A model generated the notes under the pieces. That model worked only from the letters and a program-made list of their open reading frames with translations, was not told the origin of the DNA and did no database searches. A DNA stretch of 13,653 nt from Anaerolineae bacterium. Its GTDB lineage: Bacteria; Chloroflexota; Anaerolineae; JAADDB01. Shown piece by piece: positions 10,552-13,653 of the stretch. The DNA is taken from NCBI GenBank assembly GCA_015486895.1, contig WFQT01000086.1:1-13653 (forward strand), written 5' to 3'. Numbering within the stretch: the stretch's first letter is position 1; every line of letters starts with the position of its first letter. Both the position numbers and the translations under genes were made by a program.

Positions 10552-13107
10552 ATGGCAACGCGCAAAAAGACGACTTCTTCGCGCAAAGGGAGCACGACGA
10601 GCAAGCGTACTACTAAGCGTACAACGACTCGTAGGAAGACGACTTCTTCTCGTCGCCGGCAGACCACACGTCGCCAACGGGAGATTAACCTTGCCTGGCT
10701 CTTTTCTGAGCGCTTTTGGGGCTTGATCTTGTTAGTGACGGCTACTTACACTATTTTGAGTTTACTGGCTCCTAATCAGGGTCAATTGACGCGATGGTGG
10801 TTAGGAACTCTTTCCCCTCTCTTTGGCTTTGGACTCTATTTCCTGCCTTTCTTGCTGGCTGCTTGGGGCTTCTGGTTGGTGCGCAGTGGATATGATGGGT
10901 CATATCGCTTCCCTGTCCGGTACTTCTGGAGTTCCCTGGTGGCCTGGTTGCTCTTCCTGATCATCGCGACGGCGATGGGAGGGGATGGCGGGTACACTGG
11001 TGCTTGGCTGGCAGAAACATTAATCGCCGGGCTCGGCACGATTGGTTTTTGGTTGCTGTCCATTGTTGTGGTGCTGGTGTTGGTAGCTGTTTTCTTCCAG
11101 ATTACCCTCGCCGACCTGATTGCGGCTTGGAAGATGGCTAGGGCTTCGCAGTCGGAGCAGCCGCCGTCACCATCGCCTGCGAAGTTAGTGAAACCTTCCG
11201 GCTCTTCTTTCTTGCAGCGCTGGCTTTCCCGGCGGGGTGGGGGACATGTGACTGTTGAAGAGGAACCAGCGCTGGTCATTAACGGTGGGCAAGTCATACA
11301 ACGATCTGCGTCTCCGTCCCGCCCCATTCACGTTCTGGGCAACGGTGATGAGAGTGACAGACAGCCTGTACAGACGCCGCGACCTGCTCTTTCGTCCCCG
11401 CCGGCGCGATCCAAACCGGAGCCGGCGAGACAATCTAACCGACCGCTAGAGATATCTTGGCAGTTGCCGAATGTGGCCGAGATTTTCGATGATGTATCTG
11501 ATGCGGAAATTGACGAGGATAAAGTATTACAACAACGGGCTCACATTATCGAGGAGACATTGGCGGCTTTTGGGGTGCCCGCCAAGGTGGTGGAAGCGAA
11601 TCGTGGCCCGGCGGTGACTCAATTTGGGGTGAGGCCGGGCTACATTGAGCGTGTTGACAAGCGTACTGGCCAGGTTAAGAGGACAAAGATCAAGGTGGCA
11701 AAAATCCAGTCGCTGACTAAGGACCTGGCATTGGCCCTCTCTGCTGCACCCATTCGCATTGAAGCTCCCATTCCGGGTCGGGCCCTAGTGGGAGTGGAGG
11801 TACCCAATCGCGTCACCAGCACTGTTTCCCTGCGCAGCATGCTGGAATCGGAGCAGTTTCGCCAGGCTAAGGGGGAATTGAAAATCGCACTGGGCCGGGA
11901 TGTAAGCGGCTCGGCTTATGTGACCGATTTGGTGAAGATGCCACATTTACTCATTGCCGGGGCTACAGGTTCTGGTAAATCAGTTTGTGTTAACGGTATT
12001 ATTTCTTGCTTGCTGACTACGCACACTCCGGAGACGTTGCGGGTCGTGATGATCGACCCCAAAATGGTGGAGTTGATTAACTTCAACGGCATTCCTCATC
12101 TCTATGGCAGCGTCGTTACTGACATAGGAAAAGCTGTTGGCATTTTAAAGTGGGCCGTGCGCCAGATGGAGGGTCGTTATCGGCTCTTCAACAAGTTGAA
12201 AGTGCGCAACCTGGACGCTTACAACAAGCTGGTGGAGGAGGAACGGACTAAAGCCGCTGCTCAGGCAGTGTTGGCAAAGGATGGTGGTGCTGAAATGCTG
12301 CCAGAGGCGGCTGTTCCAGTGCCGGCGCCGGCTGCTTTTCCCCACGAGAGTTTACCCTACATTGCTATTTTCGTAGACGAGTTGGCTGATCTGATGATGG
12401 CGGCCGGGGCCGATGTCGAGATATTGTTGGTGCGCCTGGCTCAGATGGCCCGTGCTACTGGCATTCATTTGGTCATGTCGACCCAGCGTCCTAGCGTGGA
12501 TGTGGTTACTGGCTTGATTAAGGCCAACTTTACGGCTCGTATTGCTTTCAACGTGACGAGTCAGATTGACTCGCGGGTCATTTTGGATGTGCCGGGAGCA
12601 GAACAACTGTTAGGTCGTGGTGACATGCTCTTCATGTCACCAGATTCCAGTAAGCTGATGCGCTTGCAAGGTGCATTTGTGTCGGATGCGGAGACCAACC
12701 GTCTGGTGAAATTCTGGCGCCAGCAAGTGACATCAGTGGCTAGCGGCGAAGCTGCCGATGGGCAAGGACAGCCGGTATTATCTGGTCGGCAGCAGCCTCT
12801 TTTGGAAGATTTGATCGCTGAGGTGGAGAAGGCCTCTTCACCGCAACGAGATGTTCTGTTTGACAAGGCGGTGGAAGTAGTGCGGGCAGAAGGCCGGGCG
12901 TCGGTTTCCTTATTGCAACGACGCTTGCGGGTTGGCTACACTCGCGCCGGACGACTGATGGATCAATTGGAGGAAGCTGGGGTGGTAGGCCCAGTGCAAA
13001 CAGGTGGGAAGCCACGAGAAGTATATGCGATAGGCCAGGAGCGCCCTCCGGCCCGCCGCAAGGAAATAGCGCCGGATGCGTATACTTCAGATCATATCTG
13101 GCGCTGA
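10552..13107 (+). CDS. ftsK: FtsK/SpoIIIE-type DNA translocase
   Basis: The 851-aa protein pumps chromosomal DNA at the division septum. In order it has a Lys/Arg/Thr/Ser-rich cytoplasmic tail (residues 1-43), about four membrane helices (roughly 50-190), a variable Pro/Ser-rich linker (about 200-300), the alpha domain, and the RecA-like motor with Walker A GATGSGKS (470-477) and Walker B IAIFVDELAD (D609, E610). The C-terminal gamma winged helix follows (about 770-825, SVSLLQRRLRVGYTRAGRLM), which reads KOPS/SRS-like sites in homologues. A Pro/Ala-rich insert (about 570-598) lies just before Walker B. I chose ATG 10552, with AGGTGGG 5 nt upstream; a GTG at 10525 has no ribosome site. It is followed after 10 nt by a small ORF. 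Confidence 0.95.
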   Translation: MATRKKTTSSRKGSTTSKRTTKRTTTRRKTTSSRRRQTTRRQREINLAWLFSERFWGLILLVTATYTILSLLAPNQGQLTRWWLGTLSPLFGFGLYFLPFLLAAWGFWLVRSGYDGSYRFPVRYFWSSLVAWLLFLIIATAMGGDGGYTGAWLAETLIAGLGTIGFWLLSIVVVLVLVAVFFQITLADLIAAWKMARASQSEQPPSPSPAKLVKPSGSSFLQRWLSRRGGGHVTVEEEPALVINGGQVIQRSASPSRPIHVLGNGDESDRQPVQTPRPALSSPPARSKPEPARQSNRPLEISWQLPNVAEIFDDVSDAEIDEDKVLQQRAHIIEETLAAFGVPAKVVEANRGPAVTQFGVRPGYIERVDKRTGQVKRTKIKVAKIQSLTKDLALALSAAPIRIEAPIPGRALVGVEVPNRVTSTVSLRSMLESEQFRQAKGELKIALGRDVSGSAYVTDLVKMPHLLIAGATGSGKSVCVNGIISCLLTTHTPETLRVVMIDPKMVELINFNGIPHLYGSVVTDIGKAVGILKWAVRQMEGRYRLFNKLKVRNLDAYNKLVEEERTKAAAQAVLAKDGGAEMLPEAAVPVPAPAAFPHESLPYIAIFVDELADLMMAAGADVEILLVRLAQMARATGIHLVMSTQRPSVDVVTGLIKANFTARIAFNVTSQIDSRVILDVPGAEQLLGRGDMLFMSPDSSKLMRLQGAFVSDAETNRLVKFWRQQVTSVASGEAADGQGQPVLSGRQQPLLEDLIAEVEKASSPQRDVLFDKAVEVVRAEGRASVSLLQRRLRVGYTRAGRLMDQLEEAGVVGPVQTGGKPREVYAIGQERPPARRKEIAPDAYTSDHIWR

Positions 13108-13117
13108 GAGATAGCAT

Positions 13118-13342
13118 ATGGGTGAGCATGACGATTTGGAGGAAATTGACTCTATTGTAAGGGAACGTTGGGAGCGTTGGGATGCCATTTTCGCCCGCTT
13201 AGAATTGTGTCATCTCCTGTTTCCCCCCGACTACCATGAAGTAGAAACACTAATTTTTGCCTTGTTGTGTGTAGAGGCGGGCGTTGCTTCCCCCGAGCAA
13301 GAGTTTTTGCTTGATAACTGGCGTATGGATTTAGGCCTTTGA
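13118..13342 (+). CDS. Small acidic hypothetical protein, 74 aa
   Basis: I do not recognise a family. It starts 10 nt after the ftsK stop with a poor ribosome site (GAGAG), which suggests coupling to ftsK. The N-terminal half is highly charged (EHDDLEEIDSIVRERWERWD) and looks helical. The rest has two hydrophobic helical stretches (FARLELCHLLF, ETLIFALLCVEAGV). No signal peptide or metal motif is evident. It ends in TGA, but the same frame stays open for at least 311 further bases, into a deacetylase-like gene. It could therefore be a separate small gene, or the N-terminus of a longer one interrupted by TGA. Codon use looks like that of its neighbours. Confidence 0.55.
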   Translation: MGEHDDLEEIDSIVRERWERWDAIFARLELCHLLFPPDYHEVETLIFALLCVEAGVASPEQEFLLDNWRMDLGL

Positions 13343-13384
13343 GGCTATACCGATATTGCCTTTGCAGAGGAAGGTCAACCACTT

Positions 13385-13653
13385 TTGGCTGATTTGGCTT
13401 ATGTTCGACATCTTTTGCGCTCCAAAGGCCCAGCACAGACTGTTAATCGTTTCAGTAGCATTGTGCGCCGCTTGGGCCCGACATCCACCAAAGTGAACGA
13501 TGTTTTGGCAGCTTATGTTGCCTTAACGGCAGAATTTGGAGCGTGCCCCACATTTCCCACCCCAGCGCGCGTGGCTGTCCGTCATGCTGCTTCAGTGCGC
13601 CGATTGTTGTCGGCAGGCGTTGATATCGCTGTCCATGGCGATGTGCATATTGA
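13385..13653 (+). CDS. Polysaccharide-deacetylase-like protein, N-terminal part; gene continues off the right edge
   Basis: The 89 visible codons give LADLAYVRHLLRSKG and later LTAEFGACPTFPTPARVAVR, LLSAGVDIAVHGDVHI. The end resembles NodB-fold deacetylases around the second metal motif, where HGDVH supplies the H-x-x-x-H pair, and TFPTPA stands where ATFFVTG is usual. The classical TFDD first motif is not visible, so catalysis is uncertain. These enzymes remove N- or O-acyl groups from cell-wall or capsular glycans. There is no ATG. I propose TTG 13385, about 10 nt after AGAGGAAGG (13366-13374). An in-frame TTG at 13394 is an alternative. The 74-aa ORF ends 42 nt upstream in the same frame. 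Confidence 0.6.
   Translation, partial: MADLAYVRHLLRSKGPAQTVNRFSSIVRRLGPTSTKVNDVLAAYVALTAEFGACPTFPTPARVAVRHAASVRRLLSAGVDIAVHGDVHI

Noticed and set aside
10836..11327. Minus-strand 163-codon open frame inside ftsK
   Set aside because: It is the antisense shadow of the membrane and linker part of FtsK, with no motif or start signal.
13340..13342. Selenocysteine or readthrough at TGA
   Set aside because: No SECIS-like hairpin or redox-family context is visible. A TTG start with a good ribosome site explains the layout more simply.

Overview
The window is compact, moderately GC-rich bacterial chromosome with a housekeeping gene set. Short two-domain-type EF-Ts, a CCA-less tRNA gene, a PhaR-like/phasin-like pair, the style of the LytR-CpsA-Psr protein and the deacetylase N-terminus together suggest a member of the Chloroflexota, perhaps Anaerolineae-like. 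That is an inference from protein flavour; there is no 16S rRNA here. Every gene except the 74-aa ORF after ftsK resembles a known family. I see no CRISPR, prophage, transposase or defence locus, and I do not claim a new multi-gene system.

Region 1 (1-3631, minus strand) is the classic translation and envelope-precursor cluster, read right to left: rpsB, tsf, pyrH, frr, uppS (only the N-terminus is in the window). It starts from a good sigma-70-type promoter at 3603-3631 with a leader of about 120 nt that can fold. A 373-bp gap between rpsB and tsf holds a full copy of a dispersed repeat with inverted ends and a separate perfect 17-bp hairpin. S2 has a long glutamate-rich C-terminal tail.

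Region 2 (3769-6041, plus strand) has rnz (tRNA 3' processing), then a two-gene unit of a small phasin-like protein and a PhaR-type regulator. This unit has the best promoter in the window (both hexamers consensus) with a perfect palindrome at the expected start site, which looks like an operator. The two proteins share a similar C-terminal helical segment.

Region 3 (6325-8827, minus strand) is a tightly packed operon: an LCP cell-wall ligase, a zinc-ribbon Nudix hydrolase (4-nt overlap) and a small SCP2-like protein (5-nt gap). Its promoter lies so close to the ATG that the message looks leaderless.

Region 4 (9040-10224, minus strand) has a tRNA-Glu(TTC) gene with its own promoter and terminator, and metF with a strong promoter and a short leader carrying a 9-bp hairpin.

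Region 5 (10306-13653, plus strand) has a second full copy of the dispersed repeat between a candidate promoter and ftsK (DNA translocase), then an unknown 74-aa ORF and the start of a polysaccharide-deacetylase-like gene that runs off the edge.

The most rewarding parts are the non-coding ones: the repeat family, the operator candidate before the phasin-like gene, and promoters that fix the starts of rnz, metF and the LCP gene.
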